64,000 bases of DNA from contig NZ_AKXQ01000005.1 of NCBI RefSeq assembly GCF_000276805.1, forward strand, positions 171,259 through 235,258, given 5' to 3'. The DNA comes from Moritella dasanensis ArB 0140 (GTDB lineage Bacteria; Pseudomonadota; Gammaproteobacteria; Enterobacterales; Moritellaceae). Shown here piece after piece: positions 10,032 through 18,023 of the stretch (its first letter is position 1; every line of letters begins with the position of its first letter). The notes beneath the pieces are model-generated. The model was given only the letters and a program-made list of their open reading frames with translations. It was not told the origin of the DNA and did no database searches. A program made the translations under genes and the position numbers.

Positions 10032-10373
10032 TTTATGGTGTAAATAATGTCAGTAATATTCTGCAGTGACATGAAATACTTCAACATGGATATATAGATA
10101 TTATAACCAGGTGGCTCCGCATCGGTATAACGGTGGTTTATTTTGAATGTTTCAATTCAAGTCGAGACACTAAAGGTGACCCATTTAACTCTTTTAAAAT
10201 ATTGTATCGCTCAACAGGTCTACCTACTTTTAATCAATTGTAATATCCGTTAACGTCTTAAAATAAATAGCTTTCTAGCTTATACCGTTTCTATAAAAGA
10301 CTCGATTGAGTATATGAAAGTATCGATGAATAATCAGAATGCTGAAATTTAAACATTAAAAAGGACGTTATAA
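10032..10373. other. AT-rich gap before the CII-like gene
   Basis: No gene or strong structure is seen. It marks the change from the lactate genes to an accessory stretch. The promoter of the following gene should lie here. An AAAGGACG Shine-Dalgarno-like sequence sits just before the ATG at 10374. Confidence 0.5.
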
Positions 10374-10886
10374 ATGGATAATAATTTGATGGATAACTTT
10401 TTAACCACGTTACATTCACATTCAAAAGACATAGGGATCACTAAGATTTATAGTGAAGTATTGAAAATGAATGGCACAAAAGTATCCTCAGGTACATTCA
10501 GTAATAAATTCACGCCGACGTCTAAAGAACATAAATTAACGCTGACAGAGTTCATGTCGGTAATGAAGGTTTTAGAATTAGATGACAATGGCCGACATGT
10601 CAGTGTATTTACAGATATGTTAGAAGTGTTCAACTTGAAGTGTGATAAGCACTACGCTGAACCTAATGTCAGTATAAATTATAAATCAATTTCAAACGCA
10701 TTGGTGGGAACGAGTAAAGAACACGGTGATGTGTCTAATGAAATACATGAAGCCTTAAAAAACAATAAAATTAGCCCTACTGAAATAATAAAAATTAAGA
10801 AAGAAATAAATGACGAGATTGATGCGTTAGTCAAATTGAAAGCTATTTTAATTAAAGCGAGTGATAGCAATGAACTTATAAAATAA
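10374..10886 (+). CDS. Phage CII-like regulatory protein (CP76-type), orphan
   Basis: A 170-residue cytosolic protein. Its middle resembles the P2/K139-type phage regulator CII family: a putative helix-turn-helix region around SGTFSNKFTP followed by LTLTEF. After about residue 110 comes HGDVSNEIHEAL followed by a charged helical tail of the SPTEIIKIKKEINDEID kind, which resembles the usual C-terminus of that family. The gene is AT-rich and lysine-rich. No integrase, capsid or replication genes are nearby, so this is an isolated phage-type regulator, either domesticated or a remnant. Family assignment is by pattern only; a different DNA-binding protein is possible. Confidence 0.6.
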   Translation: MDNNLMDNFLTTLHSHSKDIGITKIYSEVLKMNGTKVSSGTFSNKFTPTSKEHKLTLTEFMSVMKVLELDDNGRHVSVFTDMLEVFNLKCDKHYAEPNVSINYKSISNALVGTSKEHGDVSNEIHEALKNNKISPTEIIKIKKEINDEIDALVKLKAILIKASDSNELIK

Positions 10887-11247
10887 TGTTGTTTGTATAC
10901 ATATTTTAAGGTGTATGGGTCATTCGCACCCATTCATTACTGCTACTATTTACTTTCCTCATTCTTATTCTTTATAAAAACAAAGCTGCCACCACTCCAC
11001 TATAATCTCATACTCATACTCATACTCAACAGGCTATCGACGGCCTATTTAGAGCGCGCTCAAAAAGGTCTGATTCACTAAATCACTTTTTCAACTTATC
11101 TAGTCAAATTTGAATGTGAAAACAGCCCGCTGATTCACGTGTTTCACATCAAGATATAACGTTATGATTATTCCATTGAGAACTGGTGAGGTCGAACGCA
11201 AGATACCCCACCCACTAAAGTTAACAACATAAACACAAGGATGGGGT
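10887..11247. other. Gap with terminator and short repeats
   Basis: About 360 bp without a credible long gene. It contains CTCATA repeated 3.7 times at 11007-11028, a GAGCGCGCTC palindrome at 11052-11061, a terminator-like hairpin at 11062-11101, and the left arm of a hairpin that covers the next gene's ribosome site. Confidence 0.5.
11062..11101. terminator. Probable bidirectional terminator
   Basis: AAAAAG, a 3-nt bulge and TGATT pair with AATCA and CTTTTT around the loop CACTA. A- and T-runs border the stem on both sides, so it could serve either strand. It lies 176 nt past the CII-like gene. Confidence 0.5.
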
Positions 11248-11249
11248 AT
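11203..11249 (+). promoter_or_regulatory. Inverted repeat masking the ribosome site and start of the 56-aa gene
   Basis: ATACCCCA at 11203-11210 is complementary to TGGGGTAT at 11242-11249. The right arm covers the bases between the AAGGA element and the ATG and includes the first two bases of the start codon at 11248. If transcribed, the hairpin would hide the start. Confidence 0.45.
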
Positions 11250-11418
11250 GACAAATAAATTAACAAAAGAAGAGTGTAAGGCTTTATTACATGAATTTAA
11301 TTCTTTCGAATTTGACGATGCAATCGAATTACCCAAAGAAATAATTACGGTATTGAAGAGCTACAATATTCACTCAGTAATAATGGAAAATGGAAAAGTG
11401 TGTGACATTAAAGATTAA
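11248..11418 (+). CDS. Small hypothetical protein, 56 aa
   Basis: ATG at 11248, stop TAA at 11416-11418, encoding MTNKLTKEECKALL then an acidic middle (FEFDDAIELPKE) and a short C-terminus ending ENGKVCDIKD. It has no signal peptide or membrane segment and two cysteines. AAGGA precedes the start at a usable distance. I do not recognise a family. Support comes from the ribosome site, the plausible protein-like composition, and a downstream small gene with the same upstream design. It lies in the accessory stretch after the CII-like gene. Confidence 0.5.
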   Translation: MTNKLTKEECKALLHEFNSFEFDDAIELPKEIITVLKSYNIHSVIMENGKVCDIKD

Positions 11419-11487
11419 CCTCATCAGCAGATATTTATAAGAGGTCAATTTAGCATTAATTAAAAATATAAACTAAAGGATGAGGTT
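11417..11487 (+). promoter_or_regulatory. Inverted repeat masking the ribosome site of the 87-aa gene
   Basis: AACCTCATC (11417-11425), which starts within the stop codon of the 56-aa gene, is the exact complement of GATGAGGTT (11479-11487), which covers the AAGGATGAGG ribosome site before the ATG at 11491. Ribosomes finishing the upstream gene could open it. Confidence 0.5.
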
Positions 11488-11490
11488 TCT

Positions 11491-11754
11491 ATGACTAGGA
11501 CATTAATAGATTTATTCAATTCAAATACCGAAAATAAAACAAAAGAAATAATGAGAATGCGTGGGTATCATCGCGAAGAAGAGCTTCGTCTAGAAACCCA
11601 TAAAACAAAAATGATGACGCAACAGTTAAAACAAGCGGCCTTACGATTAGAAGCTGTAGAGTTAATGTCCCAGTATCAAAGCTTGGATCTGAATCAACAA
11701 ACAGAAAGTATGTTTAAGCTACCAACGCGACCAACAATAGATATCGTCATTTAA
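11491..11754 (+). CDS. Hypothetical charged helical protein, 87 aa
   Basis: A soluble protein rich in Arg, Lys, Glu, Gln and Met; residues ~15-65 (from the KTKEIMRMRGYHREEELRLE region onwards) should form a long amphipathic or coiled-coil helix. There is no signal peptide and no recognised family. AAGGATGAGG is an excellent Shine-Dalgarno, but it lies in an inverted repeat with the end of the preceding small gene. Translational coupling to that gene is likely. Confidence 0.55.
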   Translation: MTRTLIDLFNSNTENKTKEIMRMRGYHREEELRLETHKTKMMTQQLKQAALRLEAVELMSQYQSLDLNQQTESMFKLPTRPTIDIVI

Positions 11755-11911
11755 ACTCATGTTACCTCACGAGGGTGTGATATATGATTCAGGCCAACGT
11801 TCAAGATAAGCGAATTCCTATGATTATGGAGACCGCTCATTCTCGACATATGTACCTAAGCAATTGACATTAATCAATTTAGATAACCGTTACGAATGTT
11901 AAAATGAATTT

Positions 11912-13648
11912 GTGATAGATATCAGCGGTATCATGACCGCAGCTATGGACTACGATGTTATTTTTAAGGGATACCAACTAATGGGTTTATCAGATAAAAG
12001 ACTATTTGAACAAGGTCCGGTGATATGTTTTACCAGACACCTTGGCCCTGGTTGGCCGCTATTATCCGTCACGGATAACATCAACCAATTTGGCTATGAA
12101 GCAGAAGCATTCCTGTCGGAAAAACGCCTGTTTACCCAAATAGTACACCCTGAAGATATCGAGCGTATTACCGCCGAAGTGAATACGTGCTTAACGACCA
12201 ATACTGAATCCTTGGAACAAGATTACAGGATCATTACCTGCAATGGTGACGTTCGCAGGGTCTATGATAAAAGCATCATCATCACCGATGAGCAAGGCGA
12301 AAAGACAATAGCCCAAGGATACTTGCTGGATATTACCGACCGAAAACGCAAGGAACCGTTATTTAAAAACGATATCAACAATGAACAACTGTTTCGAACC
12401 GTTATTGAAACGACGTCGGAAGGTTTTTTGATGGTCGATAATGACTTCAACATCACCTTTGCCAATCATGCTTTGTGCCACCTTACCGGATATGAACTCG
12501 CCGAGTTAAAGGGACTTTCAGCCATTGATTATGTAACGCCTGAATTCAAGCATACTTTTACTCCGCAATTGAATCGTCGCGATATTCAACTGCATCGTGA
12601 CGAAGATTTAATTATTCGACATAAAAGCGGTCAGGAAATAAATGTACGGTTAACGGCAACAACGATGCGTGATGGTTGCGGTTTTTTTGCTTTTGTGACG
12701 AACATTACCACGCATAAAAAGACTGAAATACAACTTCTAAAACTGTCAAGAGCTGTCGAACACAGTGCCAGTTCCATCATGATCACCGATAAACATGGCA
12801 TTATTGAGTACATAAATCCCAGATTTTGCGAAGTAACCGGATACAGTGAGTCGGAAGCAGTAGGTCAAACACCAAGTATTATTAGCACCAAAGAAACGCC
12901 TCCAGCTTGTCATCAAGAGTTATGGAGCACCATACTTGCCGGTAACAATTGGCATGGTGAAACCTTTAATCGAACAAAACACGGTGCCTATTATTGGTCA
13001 CTAATGTCAATCTCTCCAGTGATGGATGATCAAGGTGAGATAAGCCACTTTATTAGTGTCAGTGAAGACATTACCACACAAAAAGATCAGCAAATTAAAA
13101 TTGAGAAAATCGCCCTTTATGACCCATTGACAGGTTTAGCTAATCGACGTTTGTTATACGATAGATTGAATCAATCGACGGAGATATTGCAGCGCCAGCA
13201 AGACACGGGTATCGGGGTCATCATGCTTGATTTAGATTACTTTAAAGCTATTAATGACACCTATGGACATGATGTTGGTGACGAACTGTTAAAAGAGGTT
13301 GGTCTGAGGCTAACTGATTGCGTACGTTCGGAAGACACGGTTTCTCGCCCAGGTGGTGACGAGTTCACGATCTTACTGCAAGACGTCACTCATCCAGAAG
13401 ACATACAAGCTGTCGCACAAAAGATCCTGCAATCGGTGCGTCGCAGTATCAATATTGATAAGTACAGCTTTAAAATTACCTGCAGTATCGGGATCAGTAT
13501 CGCGCCGTTACATACCTATGAGCCAAAAGAATTATTGAAATATGCCGATCTTGCTCTTTACCGAGCTAAAGATAGTGGCCGTGACAACTTTCAATTCTTT
13601 GACACTAATATGCAAGTAAGGCATCAGGACTGTATGCAGAGGGGATGA
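11912..13648 (+). CDS. Triple-PAS diguanylate cyclase (GGDEF)
   Basis: A probable c-di-GMP synthase without membrane segments. Three PAS domains run at about residues 45-145, 160-275 and 280-395; the first and third end in DITDRK and SEDITTQK. The GGDEF domain follows from DPLTGLANRRLLYDRL. The active-site motif is intact (RPGGDEF, near residue 480), and RSED five residues before it is an RxxD product-inhibition site. The start is unclear: the frame opens with GTG at 11912, and ATGs lie at 11933 and 11948, none with a good ribosome site. A cytosolic PAS sensor for redox, light or a small ligand is likely. Confidence 0.9.
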   Translation: MIDISGIMTAAMDYDVIFKGYQLMGLSDKRLFEQGPVICFTRHLGPGWPLLSVTDNINQFGYEAEAFLSEKRLFTQIVHPEDIERITAEVNTCLTTNTESLEQDYRIITCNGDVRRVYDKSIIITDEQGEKTIAQGYLLDITDRKRKEPLFKNDINNEQLFRTVIETTSEGFLMVDNDFNITFANHALCHLTGYELAELKGLSAIDYVTPEFKHTFTPQLNRRDIQLHRDEDLIIRHKSGQEINVRLTATTMRDGCGFFAFVTNITTHKKTEIQLLKLSRAVEHSASSIMITDKHGIIEYINPRFCEVTGYSESEAVGQTPSIISTKETPPACHQELWSTILAGNNWHGETFNRTKHGAYYWSLMSISPVMDDQGEISHFISVSEDITTQKDQQIKIEKIALYDPLTGLANRRLLYDRLNQSTEILQRQQDTGIGVIMLDLDYFKAINDTYGHDVGDELLKEVGLRLTDCVRSEDTVSRPGGDEFTILLQDVTHPEDIQAVAQKILQSVRRSINIDKYSFKITCSIGISIAPLHTYEPKELLKYADLALYRAKDSGRDNFQFFDTNMQVRHQDCMQRG

Positions 13649-13736
13649 TGGGCGTGACTATGCTGCGTCATTTTTACTGAGCATTACGGTTGTAAAATTA
13701 GGTATTTAATTAAAATTTAAGTGGTCGTTGAGGGTT

Positions 13737-13762
13737 CTCAAGCATCGCATGCTCGAGTTTTT
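13737..13762 (+). terminator. Terminator after the diguanylate cyclase
   Basis: CTCAAGCAT and ATGCTCGAG pair with one mismatch around CGC and are followed by TTTTT. It lies 89 nt past the stop. Confidence 0.65.
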
Positions 13763-13937
13763 CATTTAAATTCACCGATTTTAGTTTTTTCTTAAAAATG
13801 TTCAATAAAAACGTCTTCATCATTATTTATCCAGTTCAGCTATATTAAAGCCAGTATATGGATAAGTGTCGAGCACCGTAACTGGTAGAAATACTAGAAT
13901 ATCAGCTAGCAAAAAGTGAGCACTGTTGATTAAGCGG

Positions 13938-14216
13938 CTAGTTCGTTGAAAGATGAATAATTTTATACTTAGGTATCGACCCTTTAGCGGAGCCACCAGG
14001 ATTGCTAATGGTGGTATACCAGAGAAAATGTAAATAGGCACAGGTAACGTCATTAAAAGCTGACGATACCTGTGCCTGTTCAGACAAAGACTGCGCGGCG
14101 TTGATACTGCCATCAAACAAATTACCAGAAATGCAGATAACATCAACGGATTCTTGCTCGCCCAATCTTTCACAAGCGGGGCGATTAAAATTGTTTCGAA
14201 TTTCGTCTTTATACAA
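13938..14216 (-). CDS. Uncertain ORF following the 114-aa gene
   Basis: A 92-codon frame starting at a TTG and open further upstream to 14246. Its codon use and composition (a block like FDGSINAAQSLSEQAQVSS) look more natural than the alternative, out-of-phase hydrophobic frame at 13823-14173. It begins 8 nt after the stop of the 114-aa gene on the same strand. There is no recognisable family and no good ribosome site. It may be a third gene of the small operon, a frameshifted remnant, or not coding. Confidence 0.3.
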   Translation of the reverse strand: MYKDEIRNNFNRPACERLGEQESVDVICISGNLFDGSINAAQSLSEQAQVSSAFNDVTCAYLHFLWYTTISNPGGSAKGSIPKYKIIHLSTN

Positions 14217-14223
14217 AAGCAGT

Positions 14224-14568
14224 TTAGCTATGGATATTATCGTCCGCTAACATGCCTTTAATATCATTTGCTAACATTTCAATAATATCGGCATAAGTAA
14301 ATTCTTCCGATAAGTTATCTTCATTAAAAACTGCTGTGCCAGTATATTTTTTATGGCTGCGACTTTGATAAACAGTAATAAGATGGCGATCTGGTGCAAT
14401 TGGACCGAATTCTTTTTTCACTTGATAATTAGGTAAATCACCGGTACCCGTAGTGCCAAATCGAACGGTTGCATTCAAGCTTTTGCTGCCCATGTTGTTC
14501 AATACCGATTGCAAAAATACAGATCCTTTTTGAGCAATACGTTCTTTAGTCCATAGTGGTTTTTTCAT
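14224..14568 (-). CDS. Hypothetical protein, 114 aa
   Basis: A soluble basic-to-neutral protein beginning MKKPLWTKERIAQKG. The middle (GTTGTGDLPNYQVKKEFGPI, then HLITVYQSRSHKKYTG) looks like compact beta structure, and the tail is an acidic helix ending KGMLADDNIHS. No signal peptide and no recognised family. It starts 1 nt after the stop of the 124-aa gene, so the two are co-translated. Presumably functionally paired with that gene; role unknown. Confidence 0.6.
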   Translation of the reverse strand: MKKPLWTKERIAQKGSVFLQSVLNNMGSKSLNATVRFGTTGTGDLPNYQVKKEFGPIAPDRHLITVYQSRSHKKYTGTAVFNEDNLSEEFTYADIIEMLANDIKGMLADDNIHS

Positions 14569-14569
14569 A

Positions 14570-14944
14570 TTAACAAGCCTTCTTTGAATAAGTTGTTGAA
14601 GTACTAAAAAGCTGTGGTCTGGTAACCGTGCTCGCTTTTAATTTAATCCGTGATTGATTCTGTGAATAGCCAAGTTCATTTGCAATCGCTTTAATAAAAG
14701 CGCCGCATATTTTCTTATATCTGTCTTTTAGGCTTTTATCCACATCATCAGAGAATATATACAAGGTTAGTAGGTTTGGGGTAATTACCTCAAGTGGGCT
14801 CTTACCAAGATATAAAGCAGCGTCAATACGAATCAGATTGTTGGGTGTTTTTAAAAATGCCCATAATTCTTTAACTTCTTGCTGTTCAAATAAAGATTGA
14901 AATGAAGAATGCGGCACAAAGTGCAATTCATCTAAATTTAACAT
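14570..14944 (-). CDS. Hypothetical protein, 124 aa
   Basis: First gene of a small operon. The N-terminus MLNLDELHFVPHSSFQSLFE is followed by a helix-rich region (VKELWAFLKTPNNLIRIDAAL, LTLYIFSDDVDKSLKDRY) and a basic, Ser/Thr-rich tail ending TYSKKAC. No membrane segment or signal peptide. The family is not recognised. The size and tight pairing would fit a toxin-antitoxin or accessory regulatory pair, but nothing in the sequence proves this. Confidence 0.6.
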   Translation of the reverse strand: MLNLDELHFVPHSSFQSLFEQQEVKELWAFLKTPNNLIRIDAALYLGKSPLEVITPNLLTLYIFSDDVDKSLKDRYKKICGAFIKAIANELGYSQNQSRIKLKASTVTRPQLFSTSTTYSKKAC

Positions 14945-15272
14945 TTTAACCCCTTTGATTTGGTCAGCTAAACACTATAGCCTTATTTTACTAGTAAGTC
15001 AAATCAACAGTAGGCGATTCATGTAGGTTGGGATTAAATGAAGGTATTTAAATAAGGCTTTTAAGTCATGCTCTTTAAATAAATAGACTATCTGATTAAA
15101 AAAGCAAAAAAAATCCCACTTACTGCAAATAAGCGGGATTTTTCATAAAGGGTATATTGTGTTCTGTTACGGTAAAGACTAAGAAACCGACAGAAACAAT
15201 CAACTAAACTTGAGTTACACACCTCTCACTCGGAGTGGCGATTTCAATAAGCTCGGTATTAATTAGCTAAGA
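14945..15272. other. Gap between the unknown operon and the porin gene
   Basis: 328 bp. It holds the porin terminator (15111-15142) and presumably the promoter of the 124-aa gene. No further gene is visible. Confidence 0.5.
15111..15142 (-). terminator. Terminator of the porin gene
   Basis: On the minus strand AAATCCCGCTTA pairs with TAAGTGGGATTT (one mismatch) around a short loop and runs into eight T. It is 130 nt beyond the porin stop. Confidence 0.8.
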
Positions 15273-16238
15273 TTAGAAAGAGTAACGAGCGCCCATGATG
15301 AATTCATCAGCATTGAGTGGATTCTTGGTAGTACCAGCAGAATTATCATCGTTGAATGCCACTTTATAGCCCGCATATGCAGCTACGTCACCAATATAAC
15401 GACCATATTCAAATGCAACGAAGTTAAGGTCTAGCTCTTCTTTCTCGTCTGCACTGTAATAGTTATAAGACACGCTTACTGTATTCTGGCCAAATCCATA
15501 AGATGCAAATGCATCAACGGCATTGAAGTCTGCATCCGCTAAAGTACCTGTTTGTACTAGACCTGAAACCAAAATAGTATCTTTAGTATAACGTGCACCA
15601 ACCATGTATACATCTGATGAGTTAGTTTCGTTCTCAGCCGCTTCTGTTGCCGCATAACCAGCACTCAATTCAACATTTTGCATTACTTGGTAAGCAACCA
15701 TCAAGCCGCCGCCATTTTCAGTTTCTTTTAAGTTAGCAGATGCATTGAATTTTAAATCACCTTGGGTAAAGCTATAAAGAATTGTATCTTCAGCTCGGTC
15801 ACCACTTGCTGTTATGTTTTCGTTAGTGTAACCACTGAAGTATTCAGCCATATCAGTAAAGTTAGTCAGGTAAGTAACAGCGTTATCCTGTGTACCGTAT
15901 GTTACTGTACCGAAAGCAGTTTCAGCACCTACGTATGCATAACGAAGATTATTGATTACAGACGTTGACGATTCACCAGGAATTTCTTGTCTTTTCTTAT
16001 CTTGAGTAAATTCATATTCGAACTTACCAACAGCTGTTAAAGCATCATTAATCTCATGTTTACCTTGACCGTTTAGACGTACACGTGAAGCATCTGAAAA
16101 ATCGCTATCGGCAAGTACGCCCCTTGCTTCAATACGACCACCAAAAGAAAAATCATCAGTATTTACGCTTTCAGCCAAAGTCGGCATAGATACAATAGCT
16201 GCTAATGTAAGAGATAATGCTTTATTTATTTTTGTCAT
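15273..16238 (-). CDS. Outer-membrane general porin
   Basis: A ~321-residue OmpC/OmpU-like beta-barrel. A signal peptide ends at PTLAES, followed by alternating amphipathic strands (FSFGGRIEARGVL, VRLNGQGKHEI, LRYAYVGAETAFGTVTYG) and a C-terminal strand ending in phenylalanine (FIMGARYSF), the outer-membrane insertion signal. The ATG at 16238 is used because GGAA lies 7-8 nt upstream; the frame extends four codons further without a site. It should form a trimeric diffusion pore. Solute preference is unknown. It has its own promoter region and terminator. Confidence 0.9.
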   Translation of the reverse strand: MTKINKALSLTLAAIVSMPTLAESVNTDDFSFGGRIEARGVLADSDFSDASRVRLNGQGKHEINDALTAVGKFEYEFTQDKKRQEIPGESSTSVINNLRYAYVGAETAFGTVTYGTQDNAVTYLTNFTDMAEYFSGYTNENITASGDRAEDTILYSFTQGDLKFNASANLKETENGGGLMVAYQVMQNVELSAGYAATEAAENETNSSDVYMVGARYTKDTILVSGLVQTGTLADADFNAVDAFASYGFGQNTVSVSYNYYSADEKEELDLNFVAFEYGRYIGDVAAYAGYKVAFNDDNSAGTTKNPLNADEFIMGARYSF

Positions 16239-16674
16239 GAACAATTCCAAATTTGTGTGGTCAATGTTAGGTCGAGCGTCAAATCACTATTTAATATAAA
16301 GAGTTATTTGACTTTCTAAATGCTAGATTAAAACAAGTTTTCACGCTGTCGCTATGTATAAGCGTCATTAATACTCTCAGTTATAGCACGCGTACCTGCT
16401 TTGCTTGCGGTCATTGTATTAGCTAAGCTAATACCGCGTAACTCGTAAAACTACTAGATTATGAAACTAGTAGTCTCGCTCATAAAACTAATCAGTGCGA
16501 TTGATGTCGATGCTACAATTTTAAAAATGATACGAACGAAATATGATTGCTTAAGCGATTAGAACAGGGAGCTGGAAGTGACTAGTTATGTGTCGCGGGA
16601 AAGAAGTATTCATACAGTAAAAATAATGAAGGGCTGAAGTTAAAGGGTTAAAAGTTAAAATGTTAGTATAAAAA
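16239..16674. other. Porin upstream region
   Basis: About 435 bp between the porin start and the deoC terminator. AT-rich leader and promoter region. A GCTAAGCTAATACCGCG stretch and short repeats of ACTAGT/CTAGTAG are seen, but no gene. Porin genes often have long regulated leaders; I cannot assign operators. Confidence 0.4.
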
Positions 16675-16717
16675 GCGCCGTTTTACTGTTCATTAGCACG
16701 ACAGTAATACGGCGCTG
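16675..16717 (-). terminator. Terminator of deoC
   Basis: AGCGCCGTNTTACTGT-type 16-bp arms (one mismatch) enclose an 11-nt loop; TTTTT follows on the minus strand. It starts 8 nt past the deoC stop. Confidence 0.88.
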
Positions 16718-16724
16718 GTAGCAA

Positions 16725-17501
16725 TTAGTATGCAGTAGGATCCGCAACTTGTTCACTCACATCCAAAGTATTCAGTAAGCTAGTTAACAGACTCGATACA
16801 CCAAAACGGTAATGTTCAGCATCAATCCAGTCTTGACCCATAATATCGGCGGCCATATCTAAAAATAATTTAGCGTCTTCTGTCGTGCGAATACCGCCCG
16901 CAGGTTTAAAACCAACACGATGAGCAACACCCATATCTTTAATCACGTTAAGCATGATTTCAGCGGCTTCTGGTGTCGCATTAACAGCGACTTTACCTGT
17001 TGACGTCTTGATAAAGTCTGCGCCTGCTTCGATGCAAATTTCACTAGCACGCTTAATTAAATGTGCTTCTTTCAACTCACCAGTCTCGATAATCACTTTA
17101 AGTAAAGTATCACCACAAGCTGCTTTGCACTGCTTAACCAATTCAAAACCTAACGTCTCATCACCCGCAATAAGCGTACGGTAAGGAAAAACAACATCCA
17201 CGTCATCTGCGCCGTAAGCTATCGCGGCTTTTGTTTCTGCGACAGCAATGGCAATATCATCGTTACCGTGGGGGAAGTTAGTGACTGTCGCAATTCTGAT
17301 TTCAGGCGTACCTTGTTCTCTTAATGTCTTCTTCGCTATTGGAATAAATCGCGGGTAAATACAAATTGCAGCGGTGTTACCAACGGCTGTTTTAGCGTCA
17401 TGGCACAAAGCGATCACTTTTTCATCGGTATCGTTATCATTCAGTGTGGTTAGGTCAATCAGGCTAAGTGCTTTTAGGGCTGCTGCTTTTAAATCGCTCA
17501 T
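16725..17501 (-). CDS. deoC: Deoxyribose-phosphate aldolase
   Basis: A class I aldolase that cleaves 2-deoxyribose-5-phosphate to glyceraldehyde-3-phosphate and acetaldehyde in nucleoside catabolism. The Schiff-base lysine motif [10 protein letters not shown] and the second essential lysine in [11 protein letters not shown] are intact, as is the aspartate region [10 protein letters not shown]. The 258-residue length matches E. coli DeoC. GGAG lies 9 nt before the ATG. Unlike in enterobacteria, deoA, deoB and deoD are not adjacent here. Confidence 0.96.
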   Translation of the reverse strand: MSDLKAAALKALSLIDLTTLNDNDTDEKVIALCHDAKTAVGNTAAICIYPRFIPIAKKTLREQGTPEIRIATVTNFPHGNDDIAIAVAETKAAIAYGADDVDVVFPYRTLIAGDETLGFELVKQCKAACGDTLLKVIIETGELKEAHLIKRASEICIEAGADFIKTSTGKVAVNATPEAAEIMLNVIKDMGVAHRVGFKPAGGIRTTEDAKLFLDMAADIMGQDWIDAEHYRFGVSSLLTSLLNTLDVSEQVADPTAY

Positions 17502-18023
17502 GAATCATATCTCCAAAGGACGTTTACGGCTGTAATTGTAAAACACAAATACAGCTAAACGTATGAATTACTTAAATAGTTTGCTTGGATGTAACCGCGG
17601 GTGAAGGGAATGTTCTACCCGCTGCTCAGCCTTTAATGTGGGGCTATCATAGAGAATTAAAGTGCATCGTCCCATAGGCTATTAGTTGAAACAGCTTTTC
17701 CATACAGAAAACATCCTGCGTTTACCGGCAATAAGCGCGGTGAATTACTTCGAAACGCATTGAGTGAGGGTTTATAGGTTATCTATAGAAAAATATCAGG
17801 TATTTTTCCGAGTTACCAAACCCCCAAATAGCGAATATACTGAGAGTAAGAAAGGTTAATACCCGTGTTATATCAGAGTCCTTAATGACCTTATAGCTAT
17901 AATTAAAACCACATATCCGTAAGATTTACGCAGTCCTTTTTTTAACACCACGTATTTTATATTATTGTTTATATGCACGCTGTCAGTATCAAACTAAAGC
18001 TGCATCTTCATGAGGTTACTACA
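17502..18023. other. Gap upstream of the chemoreceptor gene
   Basis: About 520 bp between divergent deoC and the chemoreceptor gene. It holds the promoters of both and one copy of a ~39-bp direct repeat at 17688-17727. No gene is visible. Confidence 0.45.
17688..17727. repeat. Direct repeat, copy A (upstream of chemoreceptor)
   Basis: GAAACAGCTTTTCCATACAG, then AAAACATCCTGCGTTTACC. It matches copy B at 20009-20047 at most positions, in the same orientation, about 2.3 kb away. The pair brackets the chemoreceptor gene. Confidence 0.6.

Noticed and set aside
10374..11754. Prophage
   Set aside because: Only one phage-like regulator is seen. No integrase, terminase, capsid, tail or lysis genes and no attachment-site pair can be recognised.
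13823..14173. 116-codon hydrophobic frame on the minus strand
   Set aside because: It overlaps the 13938-14216 frame out of phase. Codon use is less natural and many residues arise from frame-shifted Ser/Ala codons. Kept only as an alternative reading.
14224..14944. Toxin-antitoxin pair
   Set aside because: Size and 1-nt spacing fit, but no toxin or antitoxin motif is visible, so no function is claimed.
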